In this document: positions 21,777 to 30,703 of the stretch, one piece after another | How the letters are laid out: each line of letters opens with the position of its first letter | Numbering within the stretch: the first letter of the stretch is position 1 | Assembly: GCF_018278905.1 (NCBI RefSeq) | Contig: NZ_CP046600.1 | Coordinates: 1,054,001 to 1,118,000, forward strand | Length of the DNA: 64,000 nucleotides | Source of the DNA: Mycobacterium spongiae | GTDB taxonomy: Bacteria; Actinomycetota; Actinomycetes; Mycobacteriales; Mycobacteriaceae | Reading direction: 5' to 3' | The notes under the pieces: model-generated | The model's database searches: none | What the model was told of the DNA's origin: nothing | What the model saw: the letters and a program-made list of their open reading frames with translations, nothing else | Program-made: the position numbers and the translations under genes

Positions 21777-22237
21777 GGATTCACAACACCCCAGTCGCGG
21801 TCACGCTCACCTTGGGGCACGCCCACACGATCGCCCAGCACGCGCTCACCCACGCACGAAGCCTCGCGGCGAAACCGATCGCCGTCGCCGTACTCGACTC
21901 GGGCGGCCACGTCCAGGTGGTGCTGCGCGAAGACGGCGCCGCCTACCTACGACCCGACATCGCCATCGCCAAGGCCTGGGGAGCCCTCGGTATGGGTGAG
22001 TCTTCACGACAGCTGACCGCCCGCGCGGTCAAGAAACCGGAATTCTTCACCAGCCTCGTCGACATCGCCGAAGGCCGAATGGGACTCTCTCCCGGAGGGG
22101 TACTGATCCAGGACGATCGCGGATCGATCATCGCAGCGATTGGGGTCTCAGGCGAACTCTCCGATGTCGACGAACAATGTGCCGTTGCCGGCATCGAAGC
22201 GGCCGGCTTCACCGCCATTCTCGGAATCGACCCGTGA
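21773..22237 (+). CDS. GlcG/HbpS-like protein
   Basis: A 154-residue protein of the GlcG/HbpS family (PF03928): PIAVAVLDSGGHVQVVLRED, AKAWGALGMGESSRQL, GGVLIQDDRGSIIAAIGVSG and DEQCAVAGIEAAGF. Members occur beside glycolate oxidase and many catabolic genes; HbpS binds haem. The role here is unknown. It overlaps the truncated aldolase (ATGA), and its stop overlaps the GTG at 22234 of the transposase remnant, so the insertion appears to have joined exactly at its end. Confidence 0.82.
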   Translation: MRIHNTPVAVTLTLGHAHTIAQHALTHARSLAAKPIAVAVLDSGGHVQVVLREDGAAYLRPDIAIAKAWGALGMGESSRQLTARAVKKPEFFTSLVDIAEGRMGLSPGGVLIQDDRGSIIAAIGVSGELSDVDEQCAVAGIEAAGFTAILGIDP

Positions 22238-22516
22238 CGGGCCTCGGCATCGACGGTCTGCTGGCCAAGACGCTGACCAGCAGCAATCCGATCGAGTCGA
22301 TGATCTCGATCGCCCGAACGACCAACCGTAACGTCACCCGCTGGCGTGACGGGCAGATGGTGCTGCACTGGACCGCCGCGGGCATGCTCAACGCCGCACG
22401 ATCCTTCCGCCGGGTCAAGGGATACCAGCCAGATGCCCGAACTCGTTGCCGCCCTTCACCGAAATGCCCACCCCGAAAAAACCACCGATGCCGAACCTGT
22501 CGGAACCGCCGCATAG
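22234..22516 (+). mobile_element. C-terminal scar of a transposase, frameshifted
   Basis: The frame from 22234 reads LLAKTLTSSNPIESMISIAR, TTNRNVTRWRDGQMVLHWTA and AGMLNAARSFRRVKGYQ, which is the conserved end of a mutator/IS256-like transposase. One extra base near 22429 breaks it; in the next frame QMPELVAALHRNAHPEKTTD and AEPVGTAA continue to the stop at 22514-22516. Only about 95 residues of some 400 remain. I see no terminal inverted repeats. It marks old transposon activity in the middle of the insertion. The IS family name is from memory. Confidence 0.72.
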
Positions 22517-22592
22517 AATAACCGCGGGTCGCCGGCCAAAATCCACGCAACTCGGGACATGCCCTTGGGACCGACGGCGTACTCTGTCCGGC

Positions 22593-23705
22593 GTGCCCGA
22601 GGCCTGTGACCACGCTGATTCGGACGGGGTGGGGGCAATCTCGCGGCGATCCGCCCTGGCGGCGGCGGGGTCAGCTGTGGTCGGCGCCGCCGTCGTGGGC
22701 ACGTCGGCGTGTAGCTCCGCAGAGTCCCCGCAATCCTCACCTGCTTTGCCCGACAATGCTCTGATTACGCTCGGGGTCGCATGCGGCCCACCCCCGACTC
22801 GCAATAGGACAGGAATTTCATCGGCGCTGAAAATCGGCAGCGATGTCTATGTGATCGATTGCGGCCTGGGCTCGCTAAACGCATTCACCAACGCGGGCCT
22901 GCATTTCAACGACGTGAAAACCATGTTCATCACCCACCTGCACGCCGACCACATTGTCGACTTCTACAGCTTCTTCCTGTCGGGCGGCTTCAAATCTCCA
23001 TCCGGCCGCGCGCCGGTACTGGTGTACGGTCCGGGGCCGGCCGGGGGACTGCCGCCCAGCGAAGTCGGCAATCCGAACCCGGCTACGGTCGATCCTGCGA
23101 ACCCGGCGCCGGGGCTCGCCGCGACTACTGCGGCGCTGCATCAGGCGTTCGCCTATACCAGCAACATCTTCATCCGTGACTGTGGTATCGACAATGTCCA
23201 AGACTTGGTCAAAGTCATCGAGATCGCGGTGCCGCCGGGGTCCGACTATCGGAACAGATCGCCGAAAATGGATCCATTCCAAGTGACTTCGGACGACAAC
23301 GTAGTCGTCACCGCGACGCTGGTTTCCCACTACGACGTGTACCCAGCGTTCGCCCTCCGCTTTGACCTCAAGCAATCGGGTGTCTCCATTACCTTCTCGG
23401 GCGACACCACCAAGTCCGACAACCTGATTACCCTGGCCCAAGGCTGCGACATCCTGGTCCACGAGGCGATGTTCAGTCTCGATACGGCCTACTACGACAA
23501 CGTTTTTCCGCCGAACTACTTGCCGAACTCGCACACGTCCGCCGAGCAGGTTGGTGAGGTTGCCGCAGCGGCCGACCCCAAGCAATTGATCCTGTCCCAC
23601 TACGCTCCCAGTGACCTCCCTGACTCGGACTGGCTCGGAAAAATTGGGAAGAACTACTCGGGCAAGACCACCGTCGCGCAGGACGGCCAGGTCTTCGCTC
23701 TCTGA
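22593..23705 (+). CDS. Metallo-beta-lactamase-fold hydrolase, Tat-type lipoprotein
   Basis: A 370-residue protein. The N-terminus has a twin-arginine signal (ISRRSALAAAGSAVVGA) ending in a lipobox-like TSAC, so it should be exported folded and perhaps lipid-anchored. The fold follows: MFITHLHADHIVDFYSFF contains the HxHxDH zinc motif (His at about 115), SGDTTKSDNL supplies the bridging Asp, and LILSHYAPSD the last His. It resembles RNase Z/arylsulfatase-type MBL proteins rather than true beta-lactamases. I chose GTG 22593 because the signal sequence begins there. Substrate unknown. Confidence 0.85.
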   Translation: MPEACDHADSDGVGAISRRSALAAAGSAVVGAAVVGTSACSSAESPQSSPALPDNALITLGVACGPPPTRNRTGISSALKIGSDVYVIDCGLGSLNAFTNAGLHFNDVKTMFITHLHADHIVDFYSFFLSGGFKSPSGRAPVLVYGPGPAGGLPPSEVGNPNPATVDPANPAPGLAATTAALHQAFAYTSNIFIRDCGIDNVQDLVKVIEIAVPPGSDYRNRSPKMDPFQVTSDDNVVVTATLVSHYDVYPAFALRFDLKQSGVSITFSGDTTKSDNLITLAQGCDILVHEAMFSLDTAYYDNVFPPNYLPNSHTSAEQVGEVAAAADPKQLILSHYAPSDLPDSDWLGKIGKNYSGKTTVAQDGQVFAL

Positions 23706-23766
23706 TCTGGTTTGCTGGGTGCAGTCCGCTCGGCCGAAGCAGGACTTCTGCTGCCCGGATTGCTCG

Positions 23767-24828
23767 TCATAGCCAGTCCACAGGCACGCCATGCGGATGG
23801 CATTCGCCCAATACCTGGTCCTGGCCAGCTGGCCAGGTGCGCGCGCGCACCAGAAACCTGAGGCTATTGCCGGGCCCCTCGCGCGCGGGCTCAAACGTGA
23901 GGTACGCGAACGGGGAGCGGGCGTCGGCGCACGCTGCCAGTGCGTCGACCCGGCCGCGGACCGCGGCTTGTTCGCTGGCAGCAAGGTACTGCCAGGTGAT
24001 CGAATGCCAGAGTACGGTGACCGAACCCTCGGCAAGGGTCACGGCGGCGACCGCGGCGGGCGCCGCGTGCCGCTGCAGCTGCGCGGGAACGTCGCGGGCT
24101 ACCCGCACGGCACCACGCAACCGGTCCAGCCGAGCGCTCTGGTCCGGCCACACATAGCTCAACAGCGTCAATTCTCCAGCTGAGTCCCCATCCTTGCCGG
24201 TGACGTCGATGGGTGCAATGTCGTATCCGCGCCGCTCGATGATCCACATCGGATCCTGCGGGGGCAACTGACCGCGCCACGCGTCATCGATCGTCACCGG
24301 CGAGTCGGCCGGTCCCCAGGAGCCGCCGGAGTAGCGATAGTGGTATCGGTCTGCCCGCAAGTTCAATCCGGCGCTTGACCCAATCTCGAAGAGTCTTATC
24401 GGCATGCGCAGGTCCCGATTTATCCGCAACAGGCCACCGATCAACACTGCAGATCGGCCCACCTCATTGGTCTGTGGCGGTTGATCGAGGGCGGCGCGAA
24501 GCGACTCGGTGTGGTCGGACGCGGTCCGGACGATCTGAGGCCAGGCGGTGTTGGCTTGCCAGGTACCACCGGTGCTGGGGTACCAGCACCGCAACGCCGA
24601 AGCTCGACCGTCGAGCACTAACCGGTGCAGTCCACCGAGCAGCCGAAGCGGCACGGCCTGGCGCGCGGGATCGCCTTCGTGGTCGCGCAGAATCGTGGCG
24701 AAGATGCCGCCGGCGTCGACGTCGCGGGCCACCAATTCACAGAGTTCGCCGTACATTAGCGAGCCGGAAGCGGCGCAGAACCGCCCCTGCGACCGCAGGG
24801 AATGGACTAGGCGTTCAGTGTCGGTCAT
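23767..24828 (-). CDS. DUF2332 protein (Rv0690c-like)
   Basis: A 353-residue protein with the features of DUF2332: [77 protein letters not shown] and [10 protein letters not shown]. The [10 protein letters not shown] stretch looks like a nucleotide or SAM-binding loop, but no activity is known to me. The ATG at 24828 overlaps the end of mftR by 14 bases, so the two are co-transcribed, as in M. tuberculosis. Its steady place next to mftR hints at a link to mycofactocin that is not described as far as I know. Confidence 0.85.
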   Translation of the reverse strand: MTDTERLVHSLRSQGRFCAASGSLMYGELCELVARDVDAGGIFATILRDHEGDPARQAVPLRLLGGLHRLVLDGRASALRCWYPSTGGTWQANTAWPQIVRTASDHTESLRAALDQPPQTNEVGRSAVLIGGLLRINRDLRMPIRLFEIGSSAGLNLRADRYHYRYSGGSWGPADSPVTIDDAWRGQLPPQDPMWIIERRGYDIAPIDVTGKDGDSAGELTLLSYVWPDQSARLDRLRGAVRVARDVPAQLQRHAAPAAVAAVTLAEGSVTVLWHSITWQYLAASEQAAVRGRVDALAACADARSPFAYLTFEPAREGPGNSLRFLVRARTWPAGQDQVLGECHPHGVPVDWL

Positions 24829-25426
24829 TGATCTCATCGATCCCGTTCAATCCGGCGCCGACGACGTCGAACGCTCTCCCCAGGGCGTCGGGCAGCGAAA
24901 CCGATTCGTCGCCCAGCCAATGTTCGTAGGCGCTCAGAGCCACTCCAAGCATCGTCCAGGCTACGGTCTGGGGTTCTAGGTCGGTGGTCGTCGCGCCCAA
25001 TCTCCGCGCGACGAATGCGGCGATCACCTCGCGCCAGCCTGCATACATGGTCATCGAATAAGCCTGCAGCTCAGCGGTTTGCAGGATGACTCGCATGCGC
25101 TGGCGATGTCGTGCGGTCTCGGAGTCGTCGAAGGTGTTGAAAGCCAACAGGGCCGCGCGCAGGGCCTCGCGCAGCGGAGTTCGCGGATCGACGTGATCAA
25201 GCATCTCCTTCAGCTGGGTGAGGTGCGTGTTGAAATCGCCCCAGGGTATGGCGTTCTTGGACGCGTAATAGCGGAACAGAGTCCGGCGGGCGATGCCGGC
25301 GGCCTGCGCGACGTCATCAACGCTGACATCGGCGAAACCGCGGGCGGCAAACAATTTGATGGCAACGTCGCTGATGTGGGGCTGTGTCGTCGAGCGGCGT
25401 CGGCCCGGTCGCGACTCGTACCGCAT
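24815..25426 (-). CDS. mftR: MftR, TetR-family regulator of the mycofactocin cluster
   Basis: A 203-residue TetR protein. The helix-turn-helix is at residues about 10-55 ([20 protein letters not shown] then [20 protein letters not shown] and KNAIPWGDF). The ligand domain contains [40 protein letters not shown] and [17 protein letters not shown], matching Rv0691c. MftR represses mft genes and is released by long-chain acyl-CoA according to published work on mycobacteria. The ATG at 25426 ([11 protein letters not shown]) is the start of the family; a longer frame to 25525 is unlikely. Divergent from mftA. Confidence 0.93.
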   Translation of the reverse strand: MRYESRPGRRRSTTQPHISDVAIKLFAARGFADVSVDDVAQAAGIARRTLFRYYASKNAIPWGDFNTHLTQLKEMLDHVDPRTPLREALRAALLAFNTFDDSETARHRQRMRVILQTAELQAYSMTMYAGWREVIAAFVARRLGATTTDLEPQTVAWTMLGVALSAYEHWLGDESVSLPDALGRAFDVVGAGLNGIDEINDRH

Positions 25427-25471
25427 CACAGCTGGCCTTCCGTTTCGGCACTCGATGCCATATTGTGTGCA

Positions 25472-25479
25472 GGTCGACC
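25472..25479. promoter_or_regulatory. Palindromic core between mftR and mftA
   Basis: GGTCGACC is a perfect 8-base palindrome midway in the 90-base divergent gap (25427-25516), flanked by roughly symmetric T/A-rich bases. It is the best MftR operator candidate I can see, from position and symmetry only. Confidence 0.35.
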
Positions 25480-25516
25480 AATCATTGTCGAATCCCATCG
25501 CCGAAAGGTAATCCGT

Positions 25517-25606
25517 ATGGACCACGAGACCGATACCGACACCGAGCTCGTCACCGAGAGCCTGGTTGAAGAGGTTTCCATCGACGGAATGTGCGGGGTC
25601 TACTGA
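25517..25606 (+). CDS. mftA: MftA, mycofactocin precursor peptide
   Basis: A 29-residue ribosomal peptide ending in IDGMCGVY. The last Val-Tyr pair becomes the redox core: MftC decarboxylates and cross-links it, MftE cuts it free, MftD converts it to premycofactocin and MftF adds glucose units. The acidic leader ([17 protein letters not shown]) is the part recognised by MftB. The ATG at 25517 follows AAAGG. It is too short for most gene finders and lies exactly between mftR and mftB. Confidence 0.97.
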   Translation: MDHETDTDTELVTESLVEEVSIDGMCGVY

Positions 25607-25608
25607 CC

Positions 25609-25920
25609 GTGCCCACGCCCGCGCACGAGTGCCGGGCTGACTCCGGTGAATTCGACCCCGATCGTGGCTGGCGGCTGAACCCCCAAGTAGCCATTCGACC
25701 GGAGCCGTTTGGCGCGCTGCTCTACCACTTCGGCACCCGCAAGCTGTCTTTCCTCAAGAACCGCGTCGTCCTCTCGGTTGTGCAGGCGCTGGCCGATCAT
25801 CCTGATGCCCGATCGGCCTGTCGCGCCGCCGGGGTCGATGACGGCGACCAGGCCCCTTATCTGCATGCGCTCGGTGTGCTGGCAGATTCGACGATGCTCC
25901 TACGTCAGGAGTCCCGATGA
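25609..25920 (+). CDS. mftB: MftB, mycofactocin precursor-binding chaperone
   Basis: A 103-residue RRE-type (PqqD-like) protein that binds the MftA leader and hands it to Mft[41 protein letters not shown] and ALADHP show the winged fold of the family. The GTG at 25609 follows the mftA stop after 2 bases; a frame opening at 25591 overlaps mftA and is less likely. Its stop overlaps the mftC ATG. Confidence 0.93.
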   Translation: MPTPAHECRADSGEFDPDRGWRLNPQVAIRPEPFGALLYHFGTRKLSFLKNRVVLSVVQALADHPDARSACRAAGVDDGDQAPYLHALGVLADSTMLLRQESR

Positions 25921-27113
25921 CCGCTGCAACAACCGTGGTGCCGAAGCTCATCGAGCAGTTCGAGCATGGGCTGGACGCGCCAATCTGTCTGACCTGGGAG
26001 CTGACCTACGCCTGCAACCTGGCGTGTGTGCACTGCTTGTCGTCCTCCGGCAAACGCGACCCGGGGGAGCTATCCACTCGCCAATGTATGGACATCATCG
26101 ACGAGCTGGAACGCATGCAGGTTTTCTATGTCAACATCGGCGGTGGCGAACCCACAGTGCGCCCGGACTTTTGGGAACTCGTGGACTACGCCACCGCCCA
26201 CCACGTCGGTGTCAAGTTTTCCACTAACGGCGTCCGAATCACTCCCGACGTAGCCGCCCAACTGGCCGCCAGCGACTACATCGATGTTCAGATTTCGCTG
26301 GACGGCGCGACCGCCGACGTCAACGATGCCGTTCGCGGCGCCGGGTCCTTCGCCATGGCGACGCGCGCGCTGGAAAATCTGGCCCTGGCGGGCTTCGCGG
26401 ACGCCAAGATCTCCGTGGTGGTCACCCGGCACAACGTCGAACAGCTCGACGAATTCGCCGCCTTGGCAAACCGTTACGGTGCAACGTTGCGGATCACGCG
26501 GCTGCGGCCCTCAGGGCGCGGCGCGGATGTCTGGGAAGAATTGCACCCGACCTCAGACCAGCAGGTTCAGCTGTACCACTGGTTGGTCGCCAACGGTGAG
26601 CGGGTGCTGACCGGTGATTCCTTCTTCCACCTCTCGCCGCTAGGCCAGTCCGGTGCGCTCGCGGGCCTGAACATGTGTGGTGCGGGCCGGGTCGTCTGCC
26701 TGATCGACCCGGTGGGCGACGTTTACGCTTGCCCGTTCGCGATCCATGACCGCTTCCTTGCCGGAAACATATTGTCTGACGGTGGGTTTGACAACATCTG
26801 GAAGAACGCTCCGCTCTTCCGCGAACTGCGCGCCCCCCAGTCTGCCGGTGCCTGTGGTGGCTGCGAGCACTATGACAGCTGTCGAGGCGGTTGCATGGCG
26901 GCAAAGTTCTTTACTGGGCTGCCAACCGATGGACCCGATCCCGAATGCGTGCAAGGTCACGGCACGCCGGCGTTGGCGCGCGAGCGCGCGACACCTCGGC
27001 CGCGCGTCGACCACTCACACGCCGGGCGTGTGCGCAAGCCGGTGCCACTGACGCTGTCCGTGCGACCACCGTCGCTACCGCCGAGCCGTCCGTGCAACGA
27101 AAGCCCGCTGTAG
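25917..27113 (+). CDS. mftC: MftC, radical SAM/SPASM maturase of mycofactocin
   Basis: A 398-residue radical SAM enzyme. Cys33, Cys37 and Cys40 in TYACNLACVHC hold the [4Fe-4S] cluster that splits SAM; YVNIGGGEPTVRPDFWELVD follows. The C-terminal SPASM domain has further cysteines (NMCGAGRVVCLIDPVGDVYA, CGGCEHYDSCRGGC) for auxiliary clusters. It oxidatively decarboxylates the terminal Tyr of MftA and then forms the Val-Tyr carbon link. Annotated as PqqE in older records. The Pro/Arg-rich last 40 residues after GPDPECVQGHG are variable. ATGA overlap with mftB. Confidence 0.97.
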   Translation: MTAATTVVPKLIEQFEHGLDAPICLTWELTYACNLACVHCLSSSGKRDPGELSTRQCMDIIDELERMQVFYVNIGGGEPTVRPDFWELVDYATAHHVGVKFSTNGVRITPDVAAQLAASDYIDVQISLDGATADVNDAVRGAGSFAMATRALENLALAGFADAKISVVVTRHNVEQLDEFAALANRYGATLRITRLRPSGRGADVWEELHPTSDQQVQLYHWLVANGERVLTGDSFFHLSPLGQSGALAGLNMCGAGRVVCLIDPVGDVYACPFAIHDRFLAGNILSDGGFDNIWKNAPLFRELRAPQSAGACGGCEHYDSCRGGCMAAKFFTGLPTDGPDPECVQGHGTPALARERATPRPRVDHSHAGRVRKPVPLTLSVRPPSLPPSRPCNESPL

Positions 27114-27115
27114 CA

Positions 27116-28306
27116 GTGGCCGACCAATGGTTTGAGACGGTCGCTATCGCGCAGCAACGCGCGAAGCGGCGTCTGCCCAAATCTGTTTATTCATCGCTGA
27201 TTTCGGCAAGCGAAAAGGGAATCACGGTCGCCGATAACGTGGCCGCTTTCAGCGAACTCGGCTTTGCGCCCCATGTTGTCGGCGCGGTGGACAATCGTGA
27301 TCTCTCGACCACTGTCATGGGCCAAGATATTTCGTTGCCCGTAGTTATCTCACCGACCGGCGTTCAAGCAGTCGACCCCGAGGGTGAAGTCGCCGTGGCG
27401 CGGGCCGCCGCCGCGCGAGGGACGGCGATGGGCCTGTCGTCGTTCGCCAGCAAGCCGATAGAAGAAGTCGTCGCCGCTAACCCGAAGATCTTCTTCCAGC
27501 TCTATTGGCTCGGGGATCGCGACGCCATCGCACAACGCGTCGAGCGTGCCCGGCAAGCCGGGGCTGTCGGCTTGATCGTTACCACAGACTGGACGTTCTC
27601 GCACGGGCGTGACTGGGGCAGCCCCAAGATCCCCGAGCAGATGAATTTGCGCACTATCACCAGACTCGCTCCAGAGGCCATCGCCCGGCCGCGCTGGTTG
27701 TGGAAGTTCGGCAAGACGCTACGGCCCCCGAATCTACGAGTGCCCAACCAGGGCCAGCGGGGTGAGCCCGGGCCACGGTTCTTCGCCGCTTATGGTGAGT
27801 GGATGGGAACGCCGGCGCCCACCTGGGATGACATTGCCTGGCTGCGTGACCTGTGGGGCGGACCGTTCATGCTCAAAGGTGTGATGCGTGTAGACGATGC
27901 CAAGAGAGCTGTAGATGCCGGTGTTTCGGCGATCTCGGTGTCCAACCACGGCGGCAATAACCTGGATGGCACGCCCGCGTCGATTCGCGCCTTGGCGCCG
28001 ATCGCCGAAGCGGTCGGCGGCCAGATCGAGGTGTTGCTGGATGGTGGCATTCGCCGGGGAAGTGATGTCGTCAAAGCGGTAGCTCTCGGCGCGCGCGCGG
28101 TCATGATCGGCCGCGCGTACCTCTGGGGCCTGGCGGCATCCGGCCAATCGGGCGTCGAGAATGTCCTCGACATCCTGCGCGGCGGTATCGACTCAGCTCT
28201 GATGGGTCTCGGGCGTTCCGCTGTTGGTGACCTCCGCCCGGACGACCTACTGATTCCCGGTGGATTTACCCGGGAGCTGGGCATGGTACAACCGCGGAAT
28301 GCTTAG
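27116..28306 (+). CDS. mftD: MftD, FMN-dependent premycofactocin synthase (LldD1)
   Basis: A 396-residue member of the FMN-dependent alpha-hydroxyacid oxidase family. VVISPTGVQAVDPEGEVAVA, ASKPIEEVVAANPKIFFQLY, FMLKGVMRVDDAKRAVDAGV (FMN-site Lys), ISVSNHGGNNLDGTPASI (catalytic His-Gly-Gly) and VLLDGGIRRGSDVVKAVALG are visible. MftD oxidatively deaminates the freed cyclic dipeptide to give the redox-active alpha-keto amide. I chose GTG 27116, 2 bases after the mftC stop, because it gives the length of the tubercle protein. Confidence 0.95.
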   Translation: MADQWFETVAIAQQRAKRRLPKSVYSSLISASEKGITVADNVAAFSELGFAPHVVGAVDNRDLSTTVMGQDISLPVVISPTGVQAVDPEGEVAVARAAAARGTAMGLSSFASKPIEEVVAANPKIFFQLYWLGDRDAIAQRVERARQAGAVGLIVTTDWTFSHGRDWGSPKIPEQMNLRTITRLAPEAIARPRWLWKFGKTLRPPNLRVPNQGQRGEPGPRFFAAYGEWMGTPAPTWDDIAWLRDLWGGPFMLKGVMRVDDAKRAVDAGVSAISVSNHGGNNLDGTPASIRALAPIAEAVGGQIEVLLDGGIRRGSDVVKAVALGARAVMIGRAYLWGLAASGQSGVENVLDILRGGIDSALMGLGRSAVGDLRPDDLLIPGGFTRELGMVQPRNA

Positions 28307-28497
28307 TCGGTATCGAGCCAGATTCCATCCAAGACGCCGCCCGGTCGGCGTGGCAATGTAATTCCGCGCCACTTCGCCCTACCACAGAGTTCGCGGCTGT
28401 GGGATGACGGTTATGAAAAATCTGATACACGCGTGGCTGTCGGGGCGGACGAGCAGAATTTCGGGGGTTGGAGATCGGCGGGAGAGAAAAAAGTTTG

Positions 28498-29286
28498 ATG
28501 GATGAGGCAACAATTGGTGCACGCCAGGTTAATTCGTCCTACCATCGGCGAGTGCCCGTACTCGGGGAGCTGGGGAGTGCGACGTCGAGGCAGCTGTCAT
28601 TGTTCACCTCGCCGTCAATATTGATCCCACTCGGATCTACCGAGCAGCATGGTCCCCACCTGCCGCTCGACACCGATACCCGGATCGCGACCGCGGTCGC
28701 GCGGGGCGTTGCCGGGCGCCTGAACGATGAGCCGCCAGCCGGAACTCAGGCGGAATGGCTCTTGGCGCCGCCGGTCGCGTACGGCGCGAGCGGTGAGCAC
28801 CAGAGCTTCGCCGGCACGATCTCCATCGGTACCGAGGCGCTGACCATGTTGCTGCTGGAGTACGGCAGGTCGGCCGCGTGCTGGGCTCCCCGCCTGGTCT
28901 TTATCAACGGCCACGGTGGCAACGTCGACGCGGTGAACCGCGCGGTAGATCAGCTGCGCTCCGAAGGTCGCGATGCCGGCTGGTGCCCCTGTGTCGACCC
29001 TGGCGCCGACGCTCATGCCGGTCATAGCGAAACATCAGTGTTGCTGCATATTTCGCCGGCCGATGTGCTCACCGACCGCTGGCTCGCAGGCAACGACTCG
29101 CCGGTGACCGAGTTGTTGCCGGCATTGCGGCGTGGCGGAGTAGCCGCGGTGAGCCCAACGGGAGTATTGGGGGATCCGACCACGGCGACCGCGGCCGAGG
29201 GAAGACGAATCCTGGCACACATGATCGAGGACTGCGTGGGCCGAGTCGCCCGGTGGGCGCCCGGACTGGGCGGGAAGCTGACATGA
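28498..29286 (+). CDS. mftE: MftE, creatininase-family peptidase
   Basis: A 262-residue metallohydrolase that cuts modified MftA before the Val-Tyr core. [37 protein letters not shown] and [13 protein letters not shown] hold the metal-binding Glu, His and Asp. GGAGAG ends 11 bases before ATG 28498; the tubercle annotation starts later, at NSSYHRR, so the true start may be downstream. The 191-base gap after mftD (28307-28497) may carry a separate promoter. Its last bases overlap mftF (ATGA). Confidence 0.92.
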   Translation: MDEATIGARQVNSSYHRRVPVLGELGSATSRQLSLFTSPSILIPLGSTEQHGPHLPLDTDTRIATAVARGVAGRLNDEPPAGTQAEWLLAPPVAYGASGEHQSFAGTISIGTEALTMLLLEYGRSAACWAPRLVFINGHGGNVDAVNRAVDQLRSEGRDAGWCPCVDPGADAHAGHSETSVLLHISPADVLTDRWLAGNDSPVTELLPALRRGGVAAVSPTGVLGDPTTATAAEGRRILAHMIEDCVGRVARWAPGLGGKLT

Positions 29287-30695
29287 GCCAGGCTCGGCTA
29301 CCGGACGGATTCGCGGTGCAGGTCGACCGTCGGGTGCGCGTGCTCGGTGACGGCTCGGCTCTGCTGGGCGGCTCGCCGACAAGGTTGCTGCGACTGGCTC
29401 CCGCGGCTCAGGACATGCTGTCCGATGGCCGCCTCAAAGTTTGCGACGAAGTCAGTGCCGAGCTCGCCCGCACCCTGCTGGACGCGACGGTGGCGCATCC
29501 GCGGCCGGCGACGGGCCCATCACACCGTGACGTCACCGTGGTTATACCGGTACGAGACAATGCTTCTGGCCTGCATCGCTTGGTGTCCTCGCTACGTGGA
29601 CTTCGCGTCATCGTGGTTGACGACGGTTCATCGTGCCCAATCGAACAAGAAGACCTTGTCCATGCACACTGTGATATCGAGGTACTGCACCACCCGCGCA
29701 GCAAGGGGCCGGCAGCGGCCCGCAACACGGGGTTGGCGGCTTGCACCACCGACTTCGTCGCATTCCTGGACTCGGACGTCGCGCCTCGCCGTGGATGGCT
29801 AGAAGCCCTGCTCGGACACTTCTGCGATCCCGCCGTTGCGCTGGTTGCACCCCGGATTGTGGGATTGTCGCAAAGCGAGAGCCGGGTGGCTCGCTACGAA
29901 GCGGTGCGTTCGTCGTTGGACCTCGGCCAGCGAGAGGCGCCGGTGGTGCCATACAGCACGGTGTCCTATGTGCCCAGTGCGGCGATCATTTGCCGGAGCT
30001 CCGCCATCCGGGAGATTGGCGGGTTCGACGAAACGTTGCACTCCGGGGAAGATGTCGACCTATGCTGGCGGCTGGTCGAAGCCGGCGCCCGAATGAGGTA
30101 TGAGCCAATCGCGCTGGTGGCCCACGATCACCGCACCGAGTTGCGGGACTGGATCACGCGCAAAGCGTTCTACGGGGGCTCAGCGGCGCCGCTATCGGTG
30201 CGGCACCCCGACAAGACCGCACCGTTGGTGATTTCCGGGTGGGCACTGATGGCCTGGATACTGATGTCGCTGGGCACCGGCATCGGTCGGCTCGGGTCAC
30301 TGGTGATCGCGGTGCTGACTGGCCGCAAGATCGCCCGTACTCTCGGTACCGCTGATACCTCTGTCTGTGACGTTTTCGTGGTCGCTGCCCGCGGTTTTTG
30401 TGCGGCCGCTATGCAGCTCGCGTCGGCACTGTGCCGGCACTACTGGCCTGTGGCGTTGCTTGCCGCGATCCTGTCGCGACATTGCCGGCGGGTGTTTTTG
30501 ATTGCGGCGGTCGTCGATGGCGTGGTGGATTGGGTTCGTCGCAGGGAAGGCACCGATGGTGATGCCGAACCGATTGGCTTGTTGACATATCTGCTGCTCA
30601 AGCGAGTCGACGACCTGGCCTACGGCATCGGGCTGTGGTACGGAGTGCTGCGTGAACGCAATGTCGGTCCGCTCAAGCCGCAGGTTCGTACGTAA
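29283..30695 (+). CDS. mftF: MftF, mycofactocin glycosyltransferase
   Basis: A 470-residue family 2 glycosyltransferase that adds beta-1,4-glucose units to premycofactocin. After an N-terminal 75-residue domain, [20 protein letters not shown] begins the GT-A fold; [20 protein letters not shown] has the DxD metal motif, and [20 protein letters not shown] the acceptor loop. Two or three hydrophobic stretches ([40 protein letters not shown]) suggest membrane association at the C-terminus. The ATG at 29283 overlaps the mftE stop. Confidence 0.95.
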   Translation: MSQARLPDGFAVQVDRRVRVLGDGSALLGGSPTRLLRLAPAAQDMLSDGRLKVCDEVSAELARTLLDATVAHPRPATGPSHRDVTVVIPVRDNASGLHRLVSSLRGLRVIVVDDGSSCPIEQEDLVHAHCDIEVLHHPRSKGPAAARNTGLAACTTDFVAFLDSDVAPRRGWLEALLGHFCDPAVALVAPRIVGLSQSESRVARYEAVRSSLDLGQREAPVVPYSTVSYVPSAAIICRSSAIREIGGFDETLHSGEDVDLCWRLVEAGARMRYEPIALVAHDHRTELRDWITRKAFYGGSAAPLSVRHPDKTAPLVISGWALMAWILMSLGTGIGRLGSLVIAVLTGRKIARTLGTADTSVCDVFVVAARGFCAAAMQLASALCRHYWPVALLAAILSRHCRRVFLIAAVVDGVVDWVRRREGTDGDAEPIGLLTYLLLKRVDDLAYGIGLWYGVLRERNVGPLKPQVRT

Positions 30696-30703
30696 CGGCT
30701 GCC

